Source: Rhodoluna sp.
GTDB taxonomy: Bacteria; Actinomycetota; Actinomycetes; Actinomycetales; Microbacteriaceae
Assembly (NCBI GenBank): GCA_026393335.1
Contig: JAPLAJ010000100.1
Location: 1-23,233 of the forward strand
Length of the DNA: 23,233 nt
Direction of reading: 5' to 3'
Part shown: positions 7,664 to 15,364 of the stretch, in pieces
Position numbering within the stretch: the stretch's first letter is position 1
How the letters are laid out: each line of letters begins with the position of its first letter
Position numbers and translations under genes: made by a program
Notes under the pieces: model-generated
Seen by the model: only the letters and a program-made list of their open reading frames with translations
The model's database searches: none
Told to the model about the DNA's origin: nothing

Positions 7664-10174
7664 TTAAGCTCTGATTGTTGCGCCAAATTTGGCATTAGCG
7701 GCTGAGACTGCATTGTCTCTAGCAACGCTTGCCTCGACCTGAGTCAAGGTTCGATCATTCGCTCTGAATCTAAGTGCAAAAGTCAATGACTTCTTGCCTT
7801 CTTCTAAGTTGGTGCCTCTGTAGTCATCGACTAAAACTATTTCTTCCAAAAGTTCGCCAGCAGCTTCTGCAAGAACAGCTAAAACTTCTCCAGCAGGAAC
7901 ATTTAGATCAATAACCAAAGAAAGGTCTTGGGTTGCTGCCGGGTAAGTATCAACTGCTCCAGCTTGGATAAGTTCAGGTGCATTTGCAAACAGTAGTTCC
8001 AGGTTGATCTCGACAACACCGACTTGACGAGGTAAATCATTAGCTAGCGCTAGTTCTGGATGTAACTCACCGGCATAACCGACAGTTATCTCGGTGCCTC
8101 GGATTACTAATGCTGCTGTTCTGCCAGGGTGAAAGCCTTTAGGAGTTGCTTGAATTAGATCTAGTTCCAAACCAACAGCATGAGCGGTAACCCTTGCTGC
8201 TTGAATAGCATCTGCATACCCTGAACGGCTAGCCTTACGACCAACTTGCTCAGAGATTCTGTTGCCGACAAATAATGCTCCAAGGTAAAGAGGTTGCTGC
8301 GGAACACTCTGGTGCAAGAGCTCTAAGTCTTTAGCGCTAGGCAATGAAGTTCCATTTGGCAGTGAAACAGGTTTGCTTGATTTAGCCGGATTGAATACCA
8401 GTCCAACTTCATAAATCGAGAGATCAGTCAGAGTCCTAGAAACATTTCTCTTGGCAGCATCCATAAGACCTGGCAACATGGTCAAACGCATCTCATTGAC
8501 ATCTTCTTGCATAGCGTTAGCAAGAACCACGCGTGCCGAGTTAACTTCTGCGAAGTATGAGTTCTGTTCAGCTTTCAAGAAAGGGTAGGTAAGCACTTCA
8601 ACATGCCCTGTAGCGGAAAGCTGATTCATCACAGCCCGACGCATCTTTTGACGTCTAGTTAGACCACGGCCCGGAGGTGCCACTGGCAACCTAGAAGGTA
8701 TGCGGTCATAGCCTGTGATGCGGGCAGCTTCTTCAACCAAATCTGTTTTGTGCGTGATATCTGGTCGCCAGCTTGGAACAATGACTTCAAAACCAGAGTC
8801 AACGCTTGCAACTACACAGCCAATTTCATTCAGCGTCGAAGTTATCTCCGCTGCTGTGTAATCAACTCCAGTTAGCTCTGCAGCAAAGTTGTTCGGCAAG
8901 AAAACTGTAGTGGCAGATGGAGAGTTATCAACAAAACTTCCAAGTGAATCAGCTTTAGCTCCAGCAAGCTCTTCAAGAAGTGCAATTGCTCTAGCCGCTG
9001 CATACTCAGCTACCTTAGGGTCAACTCCACGCTCGAACCGCTTCGATGCTTCGCTAGGAAGCTTGTGCCTACGAGCAGATCTAGCTATTGATACGCCATC
9101 AAAGTTTGCAGCCTCAATTAGAACTGAGGTTGTGCTCTGCGATACCTCGGTACTTGCTCCACCCATTACACCGGCTAAACCGATAGCACCAGAAGCATCG
9201 GCAATGACAAGATCTTCGGAGTTAAGTTTTCGGTCCTGACCATCTAATGTCTTTAGGCTCTCGGCTGACTTAGCTCTTCTCACAGTGATAGACCCGTTAA
9301 GTTTGGCTGAATCGTATGCGTGCAGTGGTTGACCCATTTCAAGCATTACGTAGTTCGTGATATCCACAACGATAGAAATTGATCTCATGCCCGAAAGCTT
9401 TAGTCGCGATACCATCCAGGCTGGAGTAGGTGCCGCAGCATTCACATTGCTGGCACTTCGAATCACAAACTTTGTTGAACCGACTCTGCTTCTAATTGGA
9501 GCATCGTCTTTGATCTCTACTTTGAAACCTTCGCCATGAGCAGGTTTGACCGAATCAATCGGGTCAGTGAACTTAGCTCCTGTAGCGTGAGCAAACTCGC
9601 GAGCAATACCTCTAATTGAGAAACAGTAACCACGATCAGGTGTTACGTTAACTTCTGCTGCCTCATCGTTTAGACCCAAGAGTAAAAGCGCATCGGTACC
9701 AACTTCAGGATCAATACCAAGTGTTGCAAGTCGCAGAATACCTTCATGGTCATCGCTTAGACCAAGTTCACGAGCCGAGGCAATCATGCCATCGCTGGTA
9801 TGTCCGTATGTACTTCTTGCCGCAATCTTGAAATCTCCTGGCAGTACTGCACCAGGCAAAGTTACAACTACCTTGTCATTGACTTCAAAGTTTCGAGCTC
9901 CACAAACAATGCCACGAACATCTTCGCCACCATCGCCGGCTTTCTTACCACTAGGGGCAACACGCACCTGACACCAACGAATAGTTTTGCCATTGGACTG
10001 CTCTTCTGCAACGAATTCAAGAACCTGCCCTACAACAATTGGGCCAGTCAGACCGTAGCCGTGCGAGCCTTCTTCTTCTAAACCAACTTTGACCAATTCG
10101 GCCATAACAGATTCAGCATTTGAATTGCTAGGTAGTTCAACAAACTCACCTAACCAAGACAGTGGGACGCGCAT
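7664..10174 (-). CDS. pheT: Phenylalanine--tRNA ligase, beta subunit
   Basis: PheT forms the alpha2-beta2 PheRS with PheS and carries tRNA recognition and editing. The 836-residue chain shows the standard order: N-terminal MRVPLSWLGEFV, an EMAP-like tRNA-binding domain (about 40-150), the B3/B4 editing domain (about 205-375), B5 (about 405-470), the catalytic-like core, and a C-terminal FDX-ACB anticodon-binding domain (about 740-836, with DTYPAATQDLSLVID and SLTFALRFRANDRTLT). The start overlaps the pheS stop by one base (TAATG), so the subunits are translationally coupled, which suits their fixed stoichiometry. Confidence 0.97.
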   Translation of the reverse strand: MRVPLSWLGEFVELPSNSNAESVMAELVKVGLEEEGSHGYGLTGPIVVGQVLEFVAEEQSNGKTIRWCQVRVAPSGKKAGDGGEDVRGIVCGARNFEVNDKVVVTLPGAVLPGDFKIAARSTYGHTSDGMIASARELGLSDDHEGILRLATLGIDPEVGTDALLLLGLNDEAAEVNVTPDRGYCFSIRGIAREFAHATGAKFTDPIDSVKPAHGEGFKVEIKDDAPIRSRVGSTKFVIRSASNVNAAAPTPAWMVSRLKLSGMRSISIVVDITNYVMLEMGQPLHAYDSAKLNGSITVRRAKSAESLKTLDGQDRKLNSEDLVIADASGAIGLAGVMGGASTEVSQSTTSVLIEAANFDGVSIARSARRHKLPSEASKRFERGVDPKVAEYAAARAIALLEELAGAKADSLGSFVDNSPSATTVFLPNNFAAELTGVDYTAAEITSTLNEIGCVVASVDSGFEVIVPSWRPDITHKTDLVEEAARITGYDRIPSRLPVAPPGRGLTRRQKMRRAVMNQLSATGHVEVLTYPFLKAEQNSYFAEVNSARVVLANAMQEDVNEMRLTMLPGLMDAAKRNVSRTLTDLSIYEVGLVFNPAKSSKPVSLPNGTSLPSAKDLELLHQSVPQQPLYLGALFVGNRISEQVGRKASRSGYADAIQAARVTAHAVGLELDLIQATPKGFHPGRTAALVIRGTEITVGYAGELHPELALANDLPRQVGVVEINLELLFANAPELIQAGAVDTYPAATQDLSLVIDLNVPAGEVLAVLAEAAGELLEEIVLVDDYRGTNLEEGKKSLTFALRFRANDRTLTQVEASVARDNAVSAANAKFGATIRA

Positions 10175-11214
10175 TAGAGCACCACCCCAAACTGCTTTGA
10201 GAATCTAACATCTGCTTCAACCATGTCGTGCATATCTTTGACATCGTTTCGGAACATCAGAGTTCTTTCGATTCCCATACCAAAAGCAAAACCTGAATAA
10301 ACTTCAGGATCAATTCCAGCTGCTAGCAATACGTTTGGATTAACCATTCCGCAGCCACCCCACTCGACCCAACGAGCTCCACCTTTAGCACCTGGGTGCC
10401 AAACATCTAACTCTGCTGAAGGTTCAGTGAATGGGAAAAATGATGGACGCAAACGAATCTTGGCATCAGGTCCAAACATGATTCGAGCAAAGTGTTCCAA
10501 GGTTCCCTTGAGATCTGCCATGGTGAGACCTTTATCAACAGCTAAACCTTCAACCTGGTGGAATACCGGTGTGTGAGTTGCATCAAGTTCATCGGTTCTA
10601 AATACACGACCTGGACATAAAACATAAACAGGAAGTTCTCGTTCCAAAAGTGATCGCACCTGAACAGGTGAGGTGTGAGTTCGAAGAACTAGGTGAGCTT
10701 CAACCGGTTCCACAAAGAAAGTGTCTTGCATCGCTCGTGCCGGGTGATCAGCGTCAAAGTTCAGCGCATCAAAGTTGAACCACTCGCTTTCAACTTCAGG
10801 TCCTTCGGCAATTTCCCATCCCATACCGATAAATACATCTGCAATTTCATCTTGAAGTAGAGAAAGTGGGTGCCTAGCACCTAGAACCTGAGTCATTGGC
10901 GCAGCTGTTACATCAACACTTTCTTCAAGAAGTTTTTGGTTCTGCTCTGCTTGATAGAAAACCGTTTCGGCCGCTGAGAAGGCTTCATTCAGTTGTGTTC
11001 TGGCTGCTGTGATTAGTTTGCCGGCCTCACCTTTTTTGTCGCCGGGCAGCTTGCCCATTAGTGAACTGAGCTTGGTAATCCCGGAGTTCTCACCGACCGC
11101 TTGCGATCTGACTGCCTTGAGCGAGGCAAGGTCTGTAGCCCCTTGGATGAGTTTCAGAGCGTCAGAAACAACAGCATCAACTGCTGCCTTAGTAATCTCT
11201 GTGTTCTCTGACAT
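10174..11214 (-). CDS. pheS: Phenylalanine--tRNA ligase, alpha subunit
   Basis: PheS holds the class II active site that activates phenylalanine and charges tRNA-Phe. The 346-residue protein starts with a helical, coiled-coil-like region (about 1-90) used in tRNA contact. The conserved RHPLSLLQDEI and FDALNFDADHPAR segments follow, with the motif 3 sequence GMGIERTLM near the C-terminus. The ATG is preceded by TTGAGG. There is a 38-bp gap after the rRNA methyltransferase gene. It contains a TATACT hexamer but no matching -35, so I do not call a promoter. No T-box or leader peptide fits in that gap. Confidence 0.97.
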   Translation of the reverse strand: MSENTEITKAAVDAVVSDALKLIQGATDLASLKAVRSQAVGENSGITKLSSLMGKLPGDKKGEAGKLITAARTQLNEAFSAAETVFYQAEQNQKLLEESVDVTAAPMTQVLGARHPLSLLQDEIADVFIGMGWEIAEGPEVESEWFNFDALNFDADHPARAMQDTFFVEPVEAHLVLRTHTSPVQVRSLLERELPVYVLCPGRVFRTDELDATHTPVFHQVEGLAVDKGLTMADLKGTLEHFARIMFGPDAKIRLRPSFFPFTEPSAELDVWHPGAKGGARWVEWGGCGMVNPNVLLAAGIDPEVYSGFAFGMGIERTLMFRNDVKDMHDMVEADVRFSKQFGVVL

Positions 11215-11252
11215 TAGACCTCAAGTATATCTTTCAAGTTTTAAATGCAGGC

Positions 11253-12059
11253 TTAGCTTGCCACTGAGTTCTGGGCGAAGGCAGAAGAGTAAAGGCAGAC
11301 ACTGGCAGCGGTAGCCAGGTTTAGCGACTCCGCGGCTCCATAAATAGGTACTGCCACTACCAGATCAGCTAGAGCCAATATTTCTGGCTCAAAGCCCCAA
11401 GCTTCATTACCGAATAGCCAAGCGGTTGGCTCTTTCAAACTTCCATCTTGAGCCAGTCCTGGCAGAGCATCTCCGGTTGCATCAGCAGCTAAGACTTGAA
11501 TGCCAGCAGCCTTTAGAGCCGAAACAGTTTCATTGATATCAACGTCAACTACAAAAGGTAAATGGAACATTGAACCGGTAGTTGATCTAACGACCTTAGT
11601 GTTATAAATATCGACGCTACCTGAGGTGAAGATAACTGCATCAGCACCTGCTGCATCGGCTGCACGAAGAACAGTTCCAGCATTACCTGGATCTCTGATC
11701 TGAGATAGCAGTGCAACAAGCTTGGGTTTAGTGGCAATCACATCTTCAAGTGAGACATCGAACTGGTGGCAGACTGCAACAACACCCTGCGGTGTATTGG
11801 TATCGCTTAGTGCAGCTAGAACAGAATCGCTAACTAACTGAACTTCAATACGAGCAGCCTTAGCCTTGGTAAACAAATCTGCATGGCGTGCCAAAGCCTC
11901 CTCGGTAGCAAATGCTTCGAGAACTAGTTTCGGTCTTTCGAGTGCCTCGCGGAAACCTTGTGGTCCCTCAAGCAGAAAGAGCCCGGTCTCACGACGGGCT
12001 ACTTTCTTTACTAGCTTGGCAACCCCACGAACCTTAGCGGCTTTGGGATCTATCAGCAC
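11253..12059 (-). CDS. TrmH/SpoU-family RNA 2'-O-methyltransferase
   Basis: This is a 268-residue SPOUT-fold enzyme that transfers a methyl group from S-adenosylmethionine to a ribose 2'-OH in RNA, probably 23S rRNA. The three SpoU motifs are clear: DPGNAGTVLRAA (123-134), FGNEAWG (216-222) and VPIYGAAESLNLATAAS (237-253), the last forming the trefoil knot. An N-terminal substrate-binding domain covers about 1-100. The start is GTG (12057-12059), only 5 bp after the rplT stop. The position between rplT and pheS is the standard actinobacterial one. The exact target nucleotide cannot be told from sequence. Confidence 0.92.
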   Translation of the reverse strand: MLIDPKAAKVRGVAKLVKKVARRETGLFLLEGPQGFREALERPKLVLEAFATEEALARHADLFTKAKAARIEVQLVSDSVLAALSDTNTPQGVVAVCHQFDVSLEDVIATKPKLVALLSQIRDPGNAGTVLRAADAAGADAVIFTSGSVDIYNTKVVRSTTGSMFHLPFVVDVDINETVSALKAAGIQVLAADATGDALPGLAQDGSLKEPTAWLFGNEAWGFEPEILALADLVVAVPIYGAAESLNLATAASVCLYSSAFAQNSVAS

Positions 12060-12064
12060 TTGGG

Positions 12065-12448
12065 TTATTTAACCTTCGGAGCTGAAGTGTCTGCAGGAAG
12101 TGCTGCCTTAGCAGTTGCAACCAATGATGCAAATGCCTTCGGCTCGTTCACTGCAAGATCTGCCAAGATACGACGGTCAACGCCGACGCCAGCAAGGTTT
12201 AGACCCTGAATAAGACGGTTGTAGGTAAGACCATTCGCACGGGAAGCAGCATTGATTCGCTGAATCCATAGACGACGGAAGTTACCCTTCTTGTCGCGAC
12301 GGTCGTTGTATGCATAGACCAGGGAGTGCAGAACCTGCTGCTTAGCCATACGGTACAAACGTGAACGCTGACCACGGTAACCCTTTGCACGCTCAAGTGC
12401 GGTACGACGCTTCTTCATCGCATTGACTGCGTTTTTAACTCTTGCCAT
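12065..12448 (-). CDS. rplT: 50S ribosomal protein L20
   Basis: L20 is an early-assembly 23S rRNA-binding protein of the large subunit. The 127-residue, strongly basic sequence begins MARVKNAVNAMKKRRT and contains the invariant AKGYRGQRSRLYR and RRLWIQRINAA segments. The globular end (about 60-118) has the usual NRLIQGL and RRILADLA stretches. The ribosome binding site AGGAGAAA precedes the ATG. It is third in the conserved infC-rpmI-rplT operon. In several bacteria L20 represses this operon through its leader; whether it does so here is open. Confidence 0.98.
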   Translation of the reverse strand: MARVKNAVNAMKKRRTALERAKGYRGQRSRLYRMAKQQVLHSLVYAYNDRRDKKGNFRRLWIQRINAASRANGLTYNRLIQGLNLAGVGVDRRILADLAVNEPKAFASLVATAKAALPADTSAPKVK

Positions 12449-12483
12449 TAGTTTCTCCTAAATAAATTCTGAATGTGCTTGGA

Positions 12484-12678
12484 CTAGTGGCCGAGCTGCT
12501 TCTTGATGGTCTTGAAATCAGCTTTGCTTACAAGCTGGTCCTGGTTTAGACGACGGGTGCGTCTTGATGACTTGTGCTCAAGGTTGTGTCGCATGTTGAT
12601 CTGCTGCTTCATCAACTTGCCGCTACCTGTAAAACGGAAGCGCTTCTTCGCTCCAGAGTGGGTCTTCTGCTTTGGCAT
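12484..12678 (-). CDS. rpmI: 50S ribosomal protein L35
   Basis: L35 is a small basic protein of the large ribosomal subunit. The 64-residue sequence starts MPKQKTHSGAKKRF and carries the conserved TGSGK, RHNLEHKSSRR and TRRL pattern of the family. A good AGGAGAG ribosome binding site lies upstream of the ATG, within the 17-bp gap from infC. rplT follows after 35 bp. Confidence 0.98.
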   Translation of the reverse strand: MPKQKTHSGAKKRFRFTGSGKLMKQQINMRHNLEHKSSRRTRRLNQDQLVSKADFKTIKKQLGH

Positions 12679-12696
12679 AACTTCTCTCCTGTTTTT

Positions 12697-13314
12697 CTAG
12701 TCTGCGGTTTCAGCCGCAGAATCCTTAGTTTCGGTCTCAGTAGGTGCAACTTCAGCTTTCGCCTTCTTCTCTGCAGCTCTTTTTGCATCAGCTTTCGCAT
12801 CAGCCTTGTTACGAAGAGGAGCAATGACCATTACCAAGCTTCTGCCGTCTGCCGATGGACTCGACTCAACAACACCTGACTCAGTAACTTCTTCGGCTAC
12901 CTTCTGCAACAACTTGACACCCATCTCCGGACGTGATTGCTCACGACCACGGAAAACGACCATCACTTTGACCTTGTCGCCAGCCTTCAAGAAGCGTTCG
13001 ATCTGACCTTTTTTAGTTCCATAGTCGTGATCATCGATTTTCAAACCAAAACGAACAGTCTTGATAACTGTGTTTGTCTGGTTCTTTCTCGCTTCACGAA
13101 TCTTCTGGGCTGCTTCGTATTTGAACTTTCCGAAATCCATAAGCTTACAAACCGGTGGTGCTGAGGTTGGTGAAACTTCTACCAAATCGAGGTCCACTTC
13201 CTGCGCCATACGCAGTGCTTCTTCGATTTTGATGATGCCAAGTTGCTCTCCGTTAGGGCCAACTAGGCGTACTTCTGGTACACGGATTCGTTCGTTGATA
13301 CGCGGGTCGCTGAT
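12697..13314 (-). CDS. infC: Translation initiation factor IF-3 (ATC start)
   Basis: IF3 binds the 30S subunit, keeps it free of 50S and checks the start codon and initiator tRNA. The N-domain (DPRINERIRVPEVRLVGP) and the C-domain (KTVRFGLKIDDHDYGTKK and VMVVFRGREQSRPEMG) are both clear. A charged Ala/Lys/Glu tail follows, about 35 residues long. I place the start at ATC 13312-13314: AAAAGGAG lies 6 nt upstream, and the conserved family sequence ISDPRINER begins there, giving 205 residues. The frame stays open upstream to a TTG at 13395, but that adds 27 residues without family resemblance. A rare start codon makes infC sensitive to IF3 itself, a known form of autoregulation. Confidence 0.95.
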   Translation of the reverse strand: MSDPRINERIRVPEVRLVGPNGEQLGIIKIEEALRMAQEVDLDLVEVSPTSAPPVCKLMDFGKFKYEAAQKIREARKNQTNTVIKTVRFGLKIDDHDYGTKKGQIERFLKAGDKVKVMVVFRGREQSRPEMGVKLLQKVAEEVTESGVVESSPSADGRSLVMVIAPLRNKADAKADAKRAAEKKAKAEVAPTETETKDSAAETAD

Positions 13315-13332
13315 CTGCTGCTCCTTTTGACG
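13315..13332 (-). promoter_or_regulatory. infC ribosome binding site that sets the ATC start
   Basis: Immediately upstream of the ATC codon the minus strand reads AAAAGGAGCAGCAG, a strong Shine-Dalgarno sequence at ideal spacing. No ATG, GTG or TTG lies at suitable distance from it. The only upstream in-frame alternative (TTG 13393-13395) lacks a comparable site and is only three codons after an in-frame TAA. Confidence 0.85.
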
Positions 13333-13393
13333 TGACTTAAACGGCCACGTAGGGACAAGGAAATCCTTGTCAACGCGCAGAACTGAAAAGTTC
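13330..13393 (-). promoter_or_regulatory. Structured 5' leader of the infC-rpmI-rplT operon
   Basis: Three consecutive hairpins can form in the RNA just before the infC ribosome binding site: 13380-13393 (5 bp, 4-nt loop), 13354-13371 (perfect 7 bp, GACAAGG/CCTTGTC, 4-nt loop) and 13330-13350 (5 bp, ACGTG/CACGT). With the candidate promoter near 13486 the untranslated leader would be about 165 nt. Long leaders with regulatory structures are known for infC operons (binding of L20 or response to IF3). I do not recognise a specific Rfam family here; the role is inferred. Confidence 0.45.
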
Positions 13394-13485
13394 AAAGCTT
13401 ACCCGGCAACCTATAAATCGGTGGACGCGGGTGGGAAATGAATCCACTTCTGACTGAAGACCAGAGATCTCCAGAGCCATGGGCT

Positions 13486-13515
13486 AGCCTAGCAGAGAAC
13501 CCGTGTGAAAGTGAA
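13486..13515 (-). promoter_or_regulatory. Candidate promoter of the infC operon
   Basis: On the minus strand TTCACT (13510-13515) and TAGGCT (13486-13491) are 18 bp apart. TAGGCT is a common actinobacterial -10 form. The -10 lies within the near-palindrome GCTAGCCTAGC (13483-13493), so the other strand shows TAGCCT at 13485-13490, facing the DUF1844 gene. Transcription would start near 13479. Confidence 0.4.
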
Positions 13516-13522
13516 GCCCAGA

Positions 13523-13858
13523 ATGTCAGAAGATTTTGAATCCCAAGCAATGCGTGAACTTGAGGAAGTTCCAGCCGTTGAGGTCATAACCGCCACCGCT
13601 GTTCACCTTATGAGTGCAGCAGCTGTGCAGGTGGGACTGGCTGAAAGTGGCTATAAAGGAGACCTCGATGAAGCTAGAAAGCTAATAATTGCCTTAGCTG
13701 GCTTACTTTCAGCATCCTCTCCTGATCTAGGGGATCACCACGCTCGACCTCTAAGAGACGGGCTTCGTAGCCTTCAACTAGCATTCCGCGAAGCATCGGT
13801 CATCAAAGACGAGCCAGGACAGGGTCCTGGAGAGAAGTTCACCGGTCCAGTTAACTAG
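13523..13858 (+). CDS. DUF1844 family protein
   Basis: A conserved actinobacterial small protein of unknown function, about 111 residues from the ATG at 13523. The core LEEVPAVEVITATAVHLMSAAAVQVGLAE and DLDEARKLIIALAGLL is the DUF1844 signature; it is all-helical and probably soluble, since the hydrophobic stretch is amphipathic rather than a membrane span. The divergent position next to infC is the usual context. GTGAAG lies 6 nt before this ATG. A GTG at 13505 in the same frame is a second possible start (117 residues), but then the -35 of the infC promoter would be inside the gene. The 3' end overlaps the convergent sseB-like gene by 8 bp. Confidence 0.85.
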   Translation: MSEDFESQAMRELEEVPAVEVITATAVHLMSAAAVQVGLAESGYKGDLDEARKLIIALAGLLSASSPDLGDHHARPLRDGLRSLQLAFREASVIKDEPGQGPGEKFTGPVN

Positions 13859-14624
13859 CCGGTAGGAACTTAACCCCAACCGAATCAACTAGCTCCACAA
13901 ATCGCTCCGAGTTGGCTATTTTGGCAAAGAAGTCCTCTTCAAGCTCTTTGAGTTGTGTTTCGGTAAGCCCTGGCTCTAGATACAGCACAACTAATAGTTC
14001 TTGACCTAAAAGTTTGCAGGTCGGATCACCTTCGACCAAGGTAAAACTCTCGACAGATCCACTTTCGGCCAAAACTGTGTTGATGATTTCAACTACCTCA
14101 GGGTTATTCGCAGGTGCAAGCCAAGGAAGATCTTGAGCAATTGCTGCAATACCTGGTCTTCTTACAACAAACTCTGTTTCACTCATTGGGTCTAAGACAA
14201 GTCTGGTGTTTCCTTCGCTGGCTGCAGCCAGTGCAACTTTTCTGCCATCGTTAGGTACTGGTCTAGATTCTGGGTTCCAGTGATTCATCGCAGCCACCGA
14301 GCTAAAGACCGGCAGAGCTCTTTGGTTATCTGGAGTGAGAACTGTGACTATTGAAAGATCTGCACTCTTATCGACTTGATGACCATGAGCACCGTCTCCC
14401 CCTTCGCCAAGATTTGCAATAAGTGGAATTAGCAATCTTGCTTCAGCTATTGCTTTCAAAACTTTATCCGAACCTGTTTGACCTGATCGAAATTTAGAAA
14501 TAGCTTCAATGAGGTTTGCATCAGCCTCACCGCTATCACCACTGTATGGATTTATATCAAAACTACGACCAGCCCAAGGAACTCCTGCTGAGTCAGTAAA
14601 TTTTGAAGGTTCAGTCTCAGACAC
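13851..14624 (-). CDS. SseB family protein
   Basis: A 257-residue protein with an SseB N-terminal domain (named after the enhanced serine sensitivity locus); its biochemical function is not established. Recognisable parts are the helical FRSGQTGSDKVLKAIAEARLLIPLI (about 46-70), DLSIVTVLTPDNQRALPVFSS and LAAASEGNTRLVLDPMSE. The C-terminal half (about 190-257) looks like a second alpha/beta unit. The start is GTG (14622-14624), which overlaps the hisA stop by one base (TAGTG), so it is probably co-translated with hisA. Placement between hisA/priA and infC is common in actinobacteria. It is not a histidine enzyme as far as can be seen. Confidence 0.85.
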   Translation of the reverse strand: MSETEPSKFTDSAGVPWAGRSFDINPYSGDSGEADANLIEAISKFRSGQTGSDKVLKAIAEARLLIPLIANLGEGGDGAHGHQVDKSADLSIVTVLTPDNQRALPVFSSVAAMNHWNPESRPVPNDGRKVALAAASEGNTRLVLDPMSETEFVVRRPGIAAIAQDLPWLAPANNPEVVEIINTVLAESGSVESFTLVEGDPTCKLLGQELLVVLYLEPGLTETQLKELEEDFFAKIANSERFVELVDSVGVKFLPAS

Positions 14625-15355
14625 TACTCACCGGCAACTTTCAGAGCCTCTTCAAGTGTGAACTTACCTGCGTACAAAGACTTACCTAGAATCGCACCTT
14701 CAAGACCAAGTGGAACGAGCTCTCTAAGTCTTTCCAGATCTTGCAAAGATGAAATTCCACCAGATGCGATAACTGGCTTGTTGGTTCTCTGCATAACTTC
14801 TTTGAGCATTTCAATGTTTGGACCAAGTAGCATTCCATCCTTGGTCACATCAGTAACAACATACCTAGGGCAACCGGCCTGCTCTAATCTTTCAAGTACT
14901 TCAAAGAGATCTCCGCCATCTTCAGTCCAACCACGAGCAGCTAGTGTGGTGCCTCGAACATCCAGTCCAACTGCAATCTTGTCGCCATACGTGGCAATAA
15001 CTTCTGCAGTCCAGTCAGGATTCTCAAGTGCAGCTGTGCCTAGATTGACTCTTTCCGCGCCGGCAGATAGCGCAGCTTCTAATGAAGGCGTATCCCTGAT
15101 TCCTCCACTTAGCTCTATCTTCACGTGTTTGCTATTTGCTACAACCTCTCGAATTATTGCTCTGTTCTCACCTCTAGAAAATGCAGCGTCAAGGTCAACA
15201 AGGTGAATCCATTCCGCTCCTGCTTCAATGAAGACATTCGCAGCATCAAGTGGTGAACCGTAGTCTGTCTCACTTCCTGCCACACCTTGACTTAGTCGAA
15301 CAGCCTTGCCATCGGCAACATCAACGGCCGGTAAAAGTATTAGTCGTTCGGTCAC
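14624..15355 (-). CDS. priA: PriA-type phosphoribosyl isomerase (HisA/TrpF)
   Basis: The (beta/alpha)8 enzyme isomerises ProFAR to PRFAR in histidine synthesis. In actinobacteria, which often lack trpF, the same enzyme (PriA) also isomerises phosphoribosylanthranilate in tryptophan synthesis. The 243 residues include the catalytic aspartates D12 (LPAVD) and D173 region (TDVTKDG, 168-174), D132 (GLDVRG), and the RGW motif at 141-143. That arginine/tryptophan loop is characteristic of bifunctional PriA rather than single-function HisA. Dual activity is therefore likely but inferred. The start is GTG with an AGAGGAA ribosome binding site; it lies 9 bp after hisH and overlaps sseB by one base. 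Confidence 0.93.
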   Translation of the reverse strand: MTERLILLPAVDVADGKAVRLSQGVAGSETDYGSPLDAANVFIEAGAEWIHLVDLDAAFSRGENRAIIREVVANSKHVKIELSGGIRDTPSLEAALSAGAERVNLGTAALENPDWTAEVIATYGDKIAVGLDVRGTTLAARGWTEDGGDLFEVLERLEQAGCPRYVVTDVTKDGMLLGPNIEMLKEVMQRTNKPVIASGGISSLQDLERLRELVPLGLEGAILGKSLYAGKFTLEEALKVAGE

Positions 15356-15364
15356 AATATTCCT

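Noticed and set aside
8889..9239. 116-codon open frame on the plus strand
   Set aside because: Antisense to pheT; composition and lack of start signals indicate a shadow frame.
11215..11252. Promoter or T-box ahead of pheS
   Set aside because: TATACT is present at 11224-11229 on the minus strand, but nothing like a -35 is found at 16-18 bp. The 38-bp gap is far too short for a T-box or attenuator.
14658..15206. 182-codon open frame on the plus strand
   Set aside because: It lies fully antisense to hisA/priA, has no ribosome binding site or family resemblance, and reflects the codon pattern of the real gene.
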